The notes: generated from the letters alone by a model not told the origin. A DNA stretch of 34,562 nt from an uncultured Actinomycetes bacterium (GCA_903943955.1 CAJAPZ010000064.1:1-34562), one strand, 5' to 3'. Counted from the stretch's first letter, positions 1-9,785 are shown. Numbers and translations: made by a program.

Positions 1-1
1 C

Positions 2-1615
2 GATCCCATTGACGGTGATGAGACGGAGGACGACGAACACGACGCCGACCCGTTTGTGCAGGTGGATCTGCCGGGTGCGGCAGCCGCTGGGGTGGCGGCC
101 GGAGCAGTGGATGACCCCGCCGAGGGCAAGGTGCATGGCGGCCCGGGCACCATGCCGCGAGGCGGTTGGAAGCGCCCACGCAAATCGATCCTGCAAAGGT
201 CAACGGGCGGCAGCGGAACCTCTGCAGCGACCGTCCGGGAGACCTCCCGACGGCTTGTTGAGGCCCTCGCCGAGTTCGGCGTGCAGGCCGAGATGACCAA
301 CGCCGTGTCGGGCCCCCGCATTACCCGGTACGAACTGAAGCTTGCGCCGGGCACCAAGGTGTCAAAGGTCAGCGCCCTGCGCGACGACCTGGCGTATGCA
401 TTGGCTGCCAATGACGAGATCCGCATCTTGGCGCCCATCCCCGGCAAGCAGGCCGTGGGCGTTGAGGTACCAAACCCCAACTCGCGCATGGTCACTCTGG
501 GCGATGTGTTCCGTGACTTCCCCGATGGAACGGGTCCTCTTGCGGCATGGATGGGGCTCGACATCGGTGGCAAGGCCGTGTTCCTCGACATCGCGCGTAT
601 GCCACACCTTCTGATCGCCGGATCGACCGGAACCGGAAAGAGCGTGTGCCTCAACGCGCTTCTGGCATCCATCCTCCTGCGGGCGACCCCCGAGGAATTG
701 CGCCTGGTGATGATCGACCCGAAGAAGGTCGAGCTCAATCACTACGAGGGGATCCCGCACCTGCTCACGCCCGTCGTGACCAACATGAAGAACGCCACCG
801 CGGTGCTTTCGAATATCGTGGGGGAGATGGAGTCGCGGTACGAGCTGATGGGTGCCGCCCGGGCGCGCAACCTCAACGACTGGAACACCGTCCGGCGCGG
901 CCAGGGGCTGAGCGTCGTGCCGCACATCCTGGTGGTCATCGACGAACTCGCCGACCTGATGATGGTTGCGCCGGGCGAGGTGGAGGACGCCATCATCCGG
1001 CTTGCGCAGAAGAGCCGTGCGGTGGGCATCCACCTCATGCTGGCCACGCAGCGCCCGTCGGTGGACGTGATCACAGGAATGATCAAGGCCAACGTACCAT
1101 CGCGTATTGCATTCGCCGTGTCGTCGCAGGTTGACTCCCGCGTGGTGCTCGACTCGGGCGGTGCTGAGTCGCTGCTCGGCAATGGCGACATGTTGTTTCG
1201 CCCGGTCGGCACCTCACGCCTTCAGCGCCTTCAGGGCGCGTACGTCGGTGAAGACGAAATTCTTGCCATCACGGATCACTGGCGTCGCCAGGGCCGGCCC
1301 GAGATGCGCGAGGAGCTGCTTGAGCGCCCAGAGGTGCAGGAGGAAGTGGTGGATGCGGGCTCAGACGAACTGGTGCAGCGCGCCATCGAGACCGTGGTGC
1401 AGCAGGGCACCGCATCGGTGTCGCTCCTCCAGCGGCGGCTCGGGGTGGGCTACGCCCGCGCCGGGCGGCTTGTGGATGTGCTTGAGCGTCTGGGCGTGAT
1501 CTCGGGGCACGAGGGGTCGAAGCCCCGCACGGTGCTCATTACCGAGCACGACATTCCACGGGTACTCGGCATCGCGGTCGTTGATGCTGACGTTTCAGGA
1601 GACGCCAACCCGTAA
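2..1615 (+). CDS. ftsK: DNA translocase FtsK/SpoIIIE, 5'-truncated by window edge
   Basis: Septal DNA-pumping ATPase that clears and segregates chromosomes at division. The frame is open from base 2, so the membrane domain and start lie outside the window; the first visible residues are an acidic linker. Seen: a Walker A motif GSTGTGKS at nt 620-643, a Walker B VVIDELAD near nt 932-955, the family signature AQKSRAVGIHLMLATQRPS near nt 1006-1062, and a C-terminal gamma winged-helix DNA-reading domain at about nt 1375-1545. These give the FtsK alpha-beta motor plus gamma order. The stop is TAA at 1613-1615. An 88-nt gap separates it from the next gene. Identification is secure; only the N-terminus is missing. 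Confidence 0.96.
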   Translation, partial: DPIDGDETEDDEHDADPFVQVDLPGAAAAGVAAGAVDDPAEGKVHGGPGTMPRGGWKRPRKSILQRSTGGSGTSAATVRETSRRLVEALAEFGVQAEMTNAVSGPRITRYELKLAPGTKVSKVSALRDDLAYALAANDEIRILAPIPGKQAVGVEVPNPNSRMVTLGDVFRDFPDGTGPLAAWMGLDIGGKAVFLDIARMPHLLIAGSTGTGKSVCLNALLASILLRATPEELRLVMIDPKKVELNHYEGIPHLLTPVVTNMKNATAVLSNIVGEMESRYELMGAARARNLNDWNTVRRGQGLSVVPHILVVIDELADLMMVAPGEVEDAIIRLAQKSRAVGIHLMLATQRPSVDVITGMIKANVPSRIAFAVSSQVDSRVVLDSGGAESLLGNGDMLFRPVGTSRLQRLQGAYVGEDEILAITDHWRRQGRPEMREELLERPEVQEEVVDAGSDELVQRAIETVVQQGTASVSLLQRRLGVGYARAGRLVDVLERLGVISGHEGSKPRTVLITEHDIPRVLGIAVVDADVSGDANP

Positions 1616-1643
1616 CGGTCGTGGCGCCGGACGGGGGTTTTCA

Positions 1644-1658
1644 GGACCTCCCCGGTCC
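1644..1658 (+). terminator. weak 5-bp hairpin after ftsK
   Basis: GGACC and GGTCC arms flank a TCCCC loop, 29 nt after the ftsK stop. There is no T-tract. It could be a weak terminator or chance in GC-rich spacer. Confidence 0.2.
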
Positions 1659-1668
1659 GGTCCAGTGC

Positions 1669-1674
1669 TACCGT
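1669..1674 (+). promoter_or_regulatory. candidate -10 element of the rodZ-like gene
   Basis: TACCGT fits TAnnnT and lies 29 nt before the ATG at 1704. No convincing -35 is visible. It is supported mainly because the same motif recurs before the other transcription units in this window. Confidence 0.3.
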
Positions 1675-1703
1675 CGGCCTTCCGGTGATTCCGGGACCCA
1701 CAC

Positions 1704-2429
1704 ATGTACGAAATCGGCTCACGCCTCCGAGAGGCCCGCGTCCGCCAGGGCATTGACTATCCCACCGCCGAAACCGGCACGAGGATCAGGTCGCGGTACC
1801 TGCGGGCAATGGAGGATGAGGAATTCGATGTGCTGCCCGACCCGTCGTATGCGCGCGGGTTCCTGGGGGCATACGCGTCGTACCTTGGGCTCGATCCCGC
1901 GCTCGTCCTTGATGAATACGATTCGCGCTACGGCGAGCTGGCCGGCTCGCTCTCGCGCCGGGCGTCACGTAGTGCGCGCGAACGGGCGGACGGTGCACCG
2001 CGCAGGCGCGAGGCCCAACTGTTGTGGCTTGCCATCGGGGGCGTGGCCGGCGTTGCGATGCTCACCTGGCTCGGCATCGGCGGCAGCTCGGTGAGCACAC
2101 CGCCTGCTGCTCCGACAGCAACCGTATCGGAGGCGCTCACCACGGGCACCGCGCGCAATCGACAGGTGGACCTGACGTTTACCGGTGTCTCGGGCCGTGG
2201 CAGTTACCTCGAGGTGCGCACCGGATCGGCAACCGGCCCCACGCTGTACAGCGGAGTGCTTGTGCCGGGGGCCACCCGCACCTTCACCATCCCCGATACC
2301 GCGTGGGTGCGCATTGGCAGCCCTGCGATGCTTCGGGTGGCTCTCGATGGTTCGCCCCTGACGATCAATGGGGGCACCGGGGAATTTCTCATCTCGCGCG
2401 ACGGCGCCGTGCGGCAGCCGGGGGGCTGA
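1704..2429 (+). CDS. rodZ: RodZ-like membrane protein with N-terminal helix-turn-helix
   Basis: Probable cytoskeleton-linked membrane protein of the RodZ family (241 residues). Residues 1-70 form the HTH_25-type domain typical of RodZ, with conserved features such as the IRSRYLRAMEDEEFDVLP stretch and YARGFLGAYASYLGLD. A basic, charged linker follows, then one transmembrane helix at about 104-126. The C-terminal part (about 150-235) is predicted beta-rich, like the DUF4115 domain of RodZ proteins. In rod-shaped bacteria RodZ couples MreB to the wall machinery; no mreB is in this window, so that role is inferred from the family. The ATG at 1704 starts exactly at the conserved HTH domain. It ends 3 nt before the proposed cinA start in the same frame, so the two are probably co-translated. 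Confidence 0.8.
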   Translation: MYEIGSRLREARVRQGIDYPTAETGTRIRSRYLRAMEDEEFDVLPDPSYARGFLGAYASYLGLDPALVLDEYDSRYGELAGSLSRRASRSARERADGAPRRREAQLLWLAIGGVAGVAMLTWLGIGGSSVSTPPAAPTATVSEALTTGTARNRQVDLTFTGVSGRGSYLEVRTGSATGPTLYSGVLVPGATRTFTIPDTAWVRIGSPAMLRVALDGSPLTINGGTGEFLISRDGAVRQPGG

Positions 2430-2432
2430 GCC

Positions 2433-3668
2433 CTGCGCGCGCGCATCGTGGTGACCGGCACCGAGGTGCTGGAGGGCAGGGTGCGTGACGAGAACGGCGC
2501 GGCGATCGCTGCCGATCTCACTGCGCGCGGGGTTCGTGTTGCCGGCACCGTGATGGTGGATGATGCGATCGCGTCGATCACCGGTGCTGTACGCGATGCC
2601 CTGTCGGCCGGTGTGCAGCTGGTGGTGGTGACGGGTGGGCTCGGTCCCACCCACGACGATCGCACGATGGAGGCAGTTGCAGACGCATGCAGCGTGCCGC
2701 TTCAGGAGGACCCCGGGGCACTGGCGCTGATCCGGGACGCAATGTCGGGCGTGAGCGTGCGGGCGAGCGATGCGACACGTGATGTCGCCGCCCGCAAGCA
2801 GGCACTCATTCCCGCCGGGGCCATCTCGCTTCCGCCGCCCGGCACCGCGCCCGGTGCGGTACTCGAAGATCCCGGCGGTGTGGTGGTGGTGCTTCCCGGG
2901 CCGCCGTGGGAGTGCATTGCCTCGTGGCATAGCGCTGTCGGGACGGCTCCCATCCGGGCCTTGCTGGGGAGCGGGGGTGCCGCCGCACCCATCATCCTGC
3001 GGCTGGCGGGCGTCGTGGAGTCGGAGTTCATTGAGGCGCTGGATGACCCGCGGTGGCATAACGATTCGCTTGAGGTGGGCGTGTGCGCCAAGCCCGGGGA
3101 ACTCGAGGTGGTGATCCGGCCCGACAACGCGGGCGCACGGGCCCTCGAGGCGCATCTTGACGATCGTTTTCCTGGCGCGATCTTCTCGCGCGACGGATCC
3201 GGCGTGGAGGAGGTGCTGGGCCGCGCCCTGTCGGCCCGCGTCGAAACCCTCGTAACGGCTGAGTCATGCACCGGCGGAATCATCGGCGCCCGCATTACGT
3301 CGGTGTCGGGTGCCAGCGCTTGGTACAGCGGAGGGGTGGTGTCGTACGACAATGCCGTGAAGCAGCGCGCGCTTGGGGTGCCGATGGAGATACTCACCGC
3401 CCATGGAGCCGTGTCGGCCGAGTGCGCGGCCGCCATGGCCGAGGGCGTGCGCGGTCGGCTGGGAGCCACATGGGGGCTCTCGGTGACGGGCATTGCTGGT
3501 CCGGGTGGCGGCACCCCGCAGAAGCCGGTGGGCCTGGTGTACGTGGGCATCGCCGGGCCATCGGGCACTGAGACCCGTGAACTGCGCCTGCACGGAGACC
3601 GCGAGCGGGTGCGACAGCGCGCCGCCACACTTGCTCTGCATCTCTTGCGCGAGGCCATCACCGGCTGA
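2433..3668 (+). CDS. cinA: CinA: competence/damage-inducible protein with NMN deamidase domain
   Basis: Two-domain protein. The N-terminal MoaB/MogA-like domain has the TGGLGPTHDD motif near residue 70. The C-terminal CinA/PncC domain starts near residue 270 with AESCTGG and TGIAGPGGG, and deamidates NMN in pyridine-nucleotide recycling. The length (411 residues) is normal. Start choice: the nearest ordinary codon is GTG 2448, but that removes the first beta strand. The in-frame CTG at 2433 gives LRARIVVTGTEVLEG, which aligns with family N-termini, and has a GGGGG Shine-Dalgarno-like run 7 nt upstream. The frame cannot extend further because the rodZ stop is in frame at 2427. The cinA-recA neighbourhood is widespread in Gram-positives. 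Confidence 0.93.
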   Translation: MRARIVVTGTEVLEGRVRDENGAAIAADLTARGVRVAGTVMVDDAIASITGAVRDALSAGVQLVVVTGGLGPTHDDRTMEAVADACSVPLQEDPGALALIRDAMSGVSVRASDATRDVAARKQALIPAGAISLPPPGTAPGAVLEDPGGVVVVLPGPPWECIASWHSAVGTAPIRALLGSGGAAAPIILRLAGVVESEFIEALDDPRWHNDSLEVGVCAKPGELEVVIRPDNAGARALEAHLDDRFPGAIFSRDGSGVEEVLGRALSARVETLVTAESCTGGIIGARITSVSGASAWYSGGVVSYDNAVKQRALGVPMEILTAHGAVSAECAAAMAEGVRGRLGATWGLSVTGIAGPGGGTPQKPVGLVYVGIAGPSGTETRELRLHGDRERVRQRAATLALHLLREAITG

Positions 3669-3791
3669 TTGTCACCCGCACGCGTGCGCATCGGTGCGGT
3701 GCGTGCGTGTTGCGGTTGCGTGTTCGCCCATAGCGTGGGGGCACAGAGACGTTCGTGTTCGGTGCCGGAGCAGGAGCGTCCGGCCCGGGTG

Positions 3792-3805
3792 CGAACATGT
3801 GTTCG
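3792..3805 (+). promoter_or_regulatory. LexA operator (SOS box) upstream of recA
   Basis: CGAACATGTGTTCG matches the Gram-positive/actinobacterial SOS box CGAACRNRYGTTYG at every defined position. It lies 55 nt before the recA GTG and its right half overlaps the predicted -35 hexamer, a good position for repression by LexA. No second copy was noticed in the window. Confidence 0.85.
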
Positions 3806-3831
3806 ACATACGCCGGGCATCGCTTTATATT
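3803..3831 (+). promoter_or_regulatory. recA promoter (-35 TCGACA, 17-bp spacer, -10 TATATT)
   Basis: TCGACA (3803-3808) differs at one base from TTGACA, and TATATT (3826-3831) at one base from TATAAT. The spacer is exactly 17 bp. Transcription would start near 3838, giving a leader of about 23 nt with an AGGGGG ribosome site. It is the strongest sigma-70-type promoter in the window. Confidence 0.7.
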
Positions 3832-3860
3832 TCGCCCGGCAACGCCAACAGGGGGACACG

Positions 3861-5468
<1,608 letters not shown>

Positions 5469-5477
5469 TCTGTGTGC

Positions 5478-5515
5478 AGCCGCGCCGTCGCCCCAACAGG
5501 GGCGGAGGCGCGGCT
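5478..5515 (+). terminator. long GC hairpin between recA and miaB
   Basis: The arms AGCCGCGCC and GGCGCGGCT continue into GCCCC/GGGGC around an AACA tetraloop. This is 17 paired positions with one G-A mismatch and one G-T wobble. It starts 9 nt after the recA stop and ends 13 nt before the miaB ATG. There is no T-run, as is common for actinobacterial terminator-like hairpins. It may end recA transcription or stabilise the recA mRNA 3' end. Confidence 0.65.
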
Positions 5516-5520
5516 AGCAT
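5515..5520 (+). promoter_or_regulatory. candidate -10 element of miaB
   Basis: TAGCAT fits TAnnnT and ends 8 nt before the miaB ATG at 5529. Its first base is the last base of the upstream hairpin. It would give a transcript with almost no leader. Confidence 0.4.
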
Positions 5521-5528
5521 CACGAGCC

Positions 5529-6860
5529 ATGCCCCGGTACCACCTGACCACCTTTGGGTGCCAGATGAACGCGCACGACTCAGAGCGTATGCGTGGTCTT
5601 CTGGAATCACTCGGTTACGCGCCCTCGGATACGCGCGATGACGCCGACCTGATCGTGTTCAACACGTGCACGATCCGCGGTTCGGCGGACGAGCGATTTA
5701 TGGGCAATCTGGGAGAGGCCCGCCGCATCAAGCGCGAGCGGCCTGACGCGGTGGTGGCTGTGGGCGGCTGCTGGGCTCAGAGCCAGAAGGACACGGTGTT
5801 CACGGACTTCCCATTTGTGGATATCGCGTTCGGCCCGGGCGAGGTGAACCGGCTCGGTGAGTTTCTGGCACGTGAGCGCCTGGCCCCGGTTGGAGGGTTC
5901 ACTCTCGATGGCAGGTTCAGCGGTGAACTGCCCTCGCGCCGGGAGCGCCCGTTTCAGGCCTGGGTACAGATCTCTGTGGGCTGTAACTGCGTGTGTTCGT
6001 ACTGCATCGTGCCTGCCGTGCGAGGCCGTGAGCGCAGCCGGGGCCTTGCCGATGCTGTGGCGGAGGTCACCGCGCAGGCTGCGGACGGGGTGATCGAAGT
6101 GACGCTGCTCGGGCAGAACGTCAACTCGTATGGACGCGACCTCACAGGCGAGGACCGCGCATCGTTCGCCGATCTGCTTGCGGCGGTCAGCGCCGTGGAG
6201 GGGATCGAGCGCGTGCGGTATATGAGCCCGCACCCGAAGGACATCAGGGCCGATGTCATTGAGGCGCACCGGGATATCGCCGAGGTGTGCGAACACATTC
6301 ACCTTCCCGCGCAGTCGGGGTCGAGCCGTGTGCTGAAGGCCATGCGGCGTACCTACGACCGCGATCGGTACCTGGCGCTCGTCGAGCGCATCCGGGAGGG
6401 GGTTCCGGGAATCGCGCTCACCACCGACATCATCGTGGGGTTCCCAGGCGAGACCGATGAAGACTTCGAAGAGTCCCTCTCGCTTGTGACCGAGGTGGGG
6501 TACGACGGGGCGTACACCTTCGTGTACTCGCAGAGGCCCGGAACCGAGGCCGGGGAGCAGATGGCCGACGATGTGCCACCCGAGATGAAGAGCGAGCGCA
6601 TCCAGCGGCTCATCGAGACGGTGCAGGCCACGGCCCGGCAGCAGTTGTCGCGGCACGTGGGGACCGTGGCGCAGGTGCTGGTGGAGGGCCCCTCGCGTAG
6701 TGACCCCACTCGCCTGGCGGGCCGTACCCGCCACAACACCATGGTGACCTTCCCGGGCTTCGGGCTCGCGGGCCAGCTGGTACCGGTGCTGATTGACAAC
6801 GCAACATCCACGACGCTGTCTGGGCGGATGGCCGACGTGGCGACCCCGGTGAGAGTCTGA
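5529..6860 (+). CDS. miaB: tRNA-2-methylthio-N6-dimethylallyladenosine synthase MiaB
   Basis: Radical-SAM methylthiotransferase that converts i6A37 to ms2i6A37 in tRNAs reading U-initial codons. It has 443 residues. The N-terminal UPF0004 domain carries the three auxiliary-cluster cysteines C10 (FGCQMN), C47 (NTCTIR) and C81 (GGCWAQ). The radical-SAM CxxxCxxC is C152/C156/C159 (with an extra C154). A TRAM RNA-binding domain closes the protein from about residue 375. ATG 5529 gives the canonical start MPRYHLTTFGCQMN; the frame is open upstream to 5472, but that lies in the recA-miaB hairpin. miaA follows 14 nt downstream and makes the substrate for this enzyme, which argues for MiaB rather than RimO or MtaB. 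Confidence 0.96.
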   Translation: MPRYHLTTFGCQMNAHDSERMRGLLESLGYAPSDTRDDADLIVFNTCTIRGSADERFMGNLGEARRIKRERPDAVVAVGGCWAQSQKDTVFTDFPFVDIAFGPGEVNRLGEFLARERLAPVGGFTLDGRFSGELPSRRERPFQAWVQISVGCNCVCSYCIVPAVRGRERSRGLADAVAEVTAQAADGVIEVTLLGQNVNSYGRDLTGEDRASFADLLAAVSAVEGIERVRYMSPHPKDIRADVIEAHRDIAEVCEHIHLPAQSGSSRVLKAMRRTYDRDRYLALVERIREGVPGIALTTDIIVGFPGETDEDFEESLSLVTEVGYDGAYTFVYSQRPGTEAGEQMADDVPPEMKSERIQRLIETVQATARQQLSRHVGTVAQVLVEGPSRSDPTRLAGRTRHNTMVTFPGFGLAGQLVPVLIDNATSTTLSGRMADVATPVRV

Positions 6861-6874
6861 CGCCTGCGCCTGAG

Positions 6875-7789
6875 GTGCTGGCCGTGTTCGGGCCCACTGC
6901 CACGGGCAAGAGTGCCCTGGTGCATGCAGTGGCGATTGAGCTCGGGGGTGAGGTGATCGTTGCTGACCCCTTTCAGCGATACCGGGGGCTCGAGATTGCC
7001 GCCGACGGGCCGGGTGCCGCCGACCGGGCGCAGGTGCGCTATCACGCGGTCGGTGACCTCGACCTGGCCGAGGACTCCAGTGCCGGCACCTTTGCTGCGC
7101 TGGCCCACGCGGTGATTGACGGGGTGGCGGGATCCGGAGGGGTGCCCATTGTTGCGGGAGGCACCGGTCTGTACGTACGTGCGGCGCTCACCGACATGGC
7201 AATGCGGCCCGCACCGCCCGTGGAGGTGCGGGACTGGGCCGAGGCGCTGTCAACGGACGCCGCGGCTGCAATGGAAGAACTCGAGGTGCGTGATCCGGCG
7301 GCGGCCGCGACGATTGACGGGGCGAATCCCCGCCGCATGGCCCGGGCCCTGGAGCGCGCAGCCATCGGTGAGCCGGCAGATGGGGGCGGAGATATCTGGA
7401 GCACTCCCTACCGCCGCCCCGCGCTTCTTGTGGGAATCACGCGGCCCCGTGAGGTGATTCACAGGCTCATCGCCTCCCGGGTGCGTCGCGAGATCGAGGA
7501 CGGCCTCGTGGCGGAACTCGAGGCGGCGCTCGATCGGGCTGACCTTGCGCGGGGGCCGGGGCAGGTGATCGGCATGCGCGAGGTTGCAGAGATGCGCAGC
7601 GGCGGAACGGACCCATCGTCGCTTGAGGAGGCGCTGAACATCCGTACCCGGCGGCTCGCGCGCATGCAGGACACCTGGATGCGCAAGATGGCCCCGGACG
7701 TGATGGTTGATCTCGGGGATGGCCCTGCCGCCGACGGCGTGGCACGGGTAGTGGCCGAATGGCGACGTGCCCGCGGGGGCGTGGGATAG
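6875..7789 (+). CDS. miaA: tRNA dimethylallyltransferase MiaA
   Basis: Transfers the dimethylallyl group from DMAPP to N6 of A37. It has 304 residues. The P-loop GPTATGKS is at 6-13, GGTGLYVRAAL at about 91-101, and the C-terminal GQVIGMREVAEM and RTRRLARMQDTWMRKM match the conserved IGYKE and TRQYAKRQ-TWFR blocks. The usual DSxQxYRGxDIGTAKP substrate loop reads DPFQRYRGLEIAADGP: the Asp general base is kept but the rest has drifted. GTG 6875 places the P-loop at the usual distance from the N-terminus. It sits 14 nt after miaB, its pathway partner, and 11 nt before dapF. Confidence 0.92.
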   Translation: MLAVFGPTATGKSALVHAVAIELGGEVIVADPFQRYRGLEIAADGPGAADRAQVRYHAVGDLDLAEDSSAGTFAALAHAVIDGVAGSGGVPIVAGGTGLYVRAALTDMAMRPAPPVEVRDWAEALSTDAAAAMEELEVRDPAAAATIDGANPRRMARALERAAIGEPADGGGDIWSTPYRRPALLVGITRPREVIHRLIASRVRREIEDGLVAELEAALDRADLARGPGQVIGMREVAEMRSGGTDPSSLEEALNIRTRRLARMQDTWMRKMAPDVMVDLGDGPAADGVARVVAEWRRARGGVG

Positions 7790-7792
7790 CCT
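7787..7792 (+). promoter_or_regulatory. candidate internal -10 element of dapF
   Basis: TAGCCT fits TAnnnT. Its TAG is the miaA stop codon, and it ends 8 nt before the dapF GTG. It could give dapF its own leaderless transcript within the operon. Confidence 0.35.
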
Positions 7793-7800
7793 CCCGCCCC

Positions 7801-8616
7801 GTGGCGAATCAGATCCCATTTCAGAAGTGGCAGGGACTCGGCAACCACTACGTGGTGACCGAATCGTCGCAGTGGCCGGTTCCCATCACGCCGGCACGTG
7901 CGCGGGTGGCCTGCGATCCTAACTTCGGTATCGCAAGCGACGGCATCCTCGAGGTGCGCCTGAGCCCCGCGGGCCCGGAGATGGTGGTGTGGAACCCCGA
8001 CGGAAGCAATGCCGAGAGCTGCGGAAATGGAATCCGGATGGTGGCGCAGTATCTGCACGCAACCGGGCGCCTTCCCGACGACCGGCGCATCATCACGGGC
8101 GCAGGACCCGTGCGCGTGACCGTTGACGGCCCGATGGTGACGGTGCAGATGGGCCGCGCGGTGTTCCCATGGGGCGAGGGCGAGGAGTCCCTCTCGACCG
8201 ACCTCGGTGATGTGCGGTTCGCCGACATCTCGATGGGGAATCCGCATGCAATCATCCGTCACGACGACCCGGAATCTGTGGTGCGCACGCTGGGCCCGCT
8301 CGTTGAGGTGGATGCAAGGTTCCCCAATCGCACGAACGTGGAGTTTGTCCGTCGCGATGGCCCCGGTGAGATCACCATGCGGGTGTGGGAGCGCGGGGTG
8401 GGAGAGACCCTGGCCTGTGGCACCGGGGCCTGCGCCGCCGCGGTGGCGGCAGTGCGCCTCGACGGTGCAACATCGCCCGTCACCGTGCACCTCGCCGGTG
8501 GGGACCTGATTATTGATGTGAACGACGACCTGGAGGTCACTATGACCGGACCGGCGCTGCCGGTGTTCGAGGGGCACATGTCTCTGGACCTCACCGCGCG
8601 GGTGGTGGCGGCATGA
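7801..8616 (+). CDS. dapF: Diaminopimelate epimerase DapF
   Basis: Cofactor-independent racemase converting LL-DAP to meso-DAP for lysine and peptidoglycan. It has 271 residues in two pseudo-symmetric halves, each with a catalytic Cys: C74 in AESCGNG and C206 in LACGTGAC. The N-terminus IPFQKWQGLGNHYVV matches the family's GLGNDF block (with Asp changed to His here). GTG 7801 begins just before this block. The frame is open upstream inside miaA, but an earlier start would add non-conserved residues. The stop overlaps the start of the next gene (ATGA), so the two are translationally coupled. Confidence 0.95.
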   Translation: MANQIPFQKWQGLGNHYVVTESSQWPVPITPARARVACDPNFGIASDGILEVRLSPAGPEMVVWNPDGSNAESCGNGIRMVAQYLHATGRLPDDRRIITGAGPVRVTVDGPMVTVQMGRAVFPWGEGEESLSTDLGDVRFADISMGNPHAIIRHDDPESVVRTLGPLVEVDARFPNRTNVEFVRRDGPGEITMRVWERGVGETLACGTGACAAAVAAVRLDGATSPVTVHLAGGDLIIDVNDDLEVTMTGPALPVFEGHMSLDLTARVVAA

Positions 8617-9785
8617 GCCGCCCCATCGGCGCGGCGCGCATGGGGCTCTTGCCCCCGTACCTGTTCGCCGCGATCGAGCAGAAGATCGCCGACAAGCGCG
8701 CGGCGGGCGTGGACATCATCTCGCTGGGGATTGGGGATCCTGATACGCCCACGCCTCCGCTCATCGTTGAGCGCATGCGAAGCGCGGTGTCGGAACCCGG
8801 AACCCACCAGTACCCCAGCAACCGCGGGCGGCAGTCATTCCGTGATGCGATCGCCGGATTCTATGGGCGGCGGTTCGGCGTCGATCTGGATCCGGCGACC
8901 GAGATCATCCCGGCGCTGGGGGCCAAGGAGGCCATTGCGAACCTGAACCTCGCGCTGCTGGATCCGGGCGACGTGGCGCTGGCGAGTGATCCCGGGTACC
9001 CCGTGTATACCAATGGCCCGCTGCTCGTGGGCGCTGAGCCAGTGGCAATGCCGCTCGTGCCGGAACTGGGCTTTCAGCCCGATCTTGCGGCGATTCCGGC
9101 CGACGTCCTCAGCCGGGCGCGGATCATGTACATCAATTATCCGAACAACCCCACGGGCGCGGTGATTGAAGATGACTTCTTCGCGCGGGTGGTCGCCTTC
9201 GCCCGCAGGAACGATCTCATCGTCATCCACGACAACGCGTACTCCGAGATCAGTTACGACGGCTATGTAGCGCCATCTTTCCTCGCCACGCCAGGGGCGA
9301 AGGATGTGGGGATCGAGGTGTTCTCGCTTTCAAAGACCTACAACATGACCGGGTGGCGGTCGGGTGCTGTGGTGGGCAACCCCGAGGTCGTGGCCGCCTA
9401 CTGGCAGTTGAAGACCAACGTGGACAGCGGGATGTTTGAGGCGGTGCAGGAGGCGAGCGTTGCTGCGCTCGACAGTGATCAGGAATCCGTGCGCGAGATG
9501 TGCGTGATCTACCGCCGCCGCCGCGACATCTTGGTTGATGCGCTGAATGCCATTGGACTCGATGTCACTCCCCCGAAGGGCGCCATCTACGTGTGGGCGC
9601 GTGTGCCGGAGGGCGAGACCTCGGCATCGTTTACGGAGAAGGTGCTCGAGGATGCTGCGGTGGTGATCTCGCCGGGGTCCGCATTTGGGCCGAGCGGCGA
9701 GGGGTTTGTGCGCATGAGTCTCACCACGCCGGATGACCGTCTGGTTGAGGCTGCCGAGCGGATCGCCCGTCTCGTCGACGCCTGA
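8613..9785 (+). CDS. dapL: LL-diaminopimelate aminotransferase (DapL type)
   Basis: PLP fold-type I aminotransferase of 390 residues. It has SLGIGDPDTPTP near the N-terminus, INYPNNPTGAV mid-protein and the PLP lysine K241 in SLSKTYNMTGWR, a signature of the DapL-like group. DapL makes LL-DAP from tetrahydrodipicolinate in one step, bypassing the succinyl/acetyl branch. Direct coupling with dapF (ATGA overlap), the next enzyme, supports this over a generic aspartate aminotransferase. No dapC, dapD or dapE is in the window. A related aminotransferase with another amino donor preference cannot be excluded from sequence alone. Confidence 0.85.
   Translation: MSRPIGAARMGLLPPYLFAAIEQKIADKRAAGVDIISLGIGDPDTPTPPLIVERMRSAVSEPGTHQYPSNRGRQSFRDAIAGFYGRRFGVDLDPATEIIPALGAKEAIANLNLALLDPGDVALASDPGYPVYTNGPLLVGAEPVAMPLVPELGFQPDLAAIPADVLSRARIMYINYPNNPTGAVIEDDFFARVVAFARRNDLIVIHDNAYSEISYDGYVAPSFLATPGAKDVGIEVFSLSKTYNMTGWRSGAVVGNPEVVAAYWQLKTNVDSGMFEAVQEASVAALDSDQESVREMCVIYRRRRDILVDALNAIGLDVTPPKGAIYVWARVPEGETSASFTEKVLEDAAVVISPGSAFGPSGEGFVRMSLTTPDDRLVEAAERIARLVDA

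Noticed and set aside
1965-3155. Long antisense frame opposite rodZ and cinA
   Set aside because: Arg/His/Gly-rich translation without motifs, fully opposite well-identified genes; typical of GC-rich antisense shadows.
3669-3860. Open frame extending recA upstream by 64 codons
   Set aside because: It contains the SOS box, a near-consensus promoter and the ribosome site; RecA N-termini start at the GTG at 3861.
7459-8577. 372-codon minus-strand frame opposite miaA and dapF
   Set aside because: Both plus-strand genes carry clear catalytic motifs; this frame has none.
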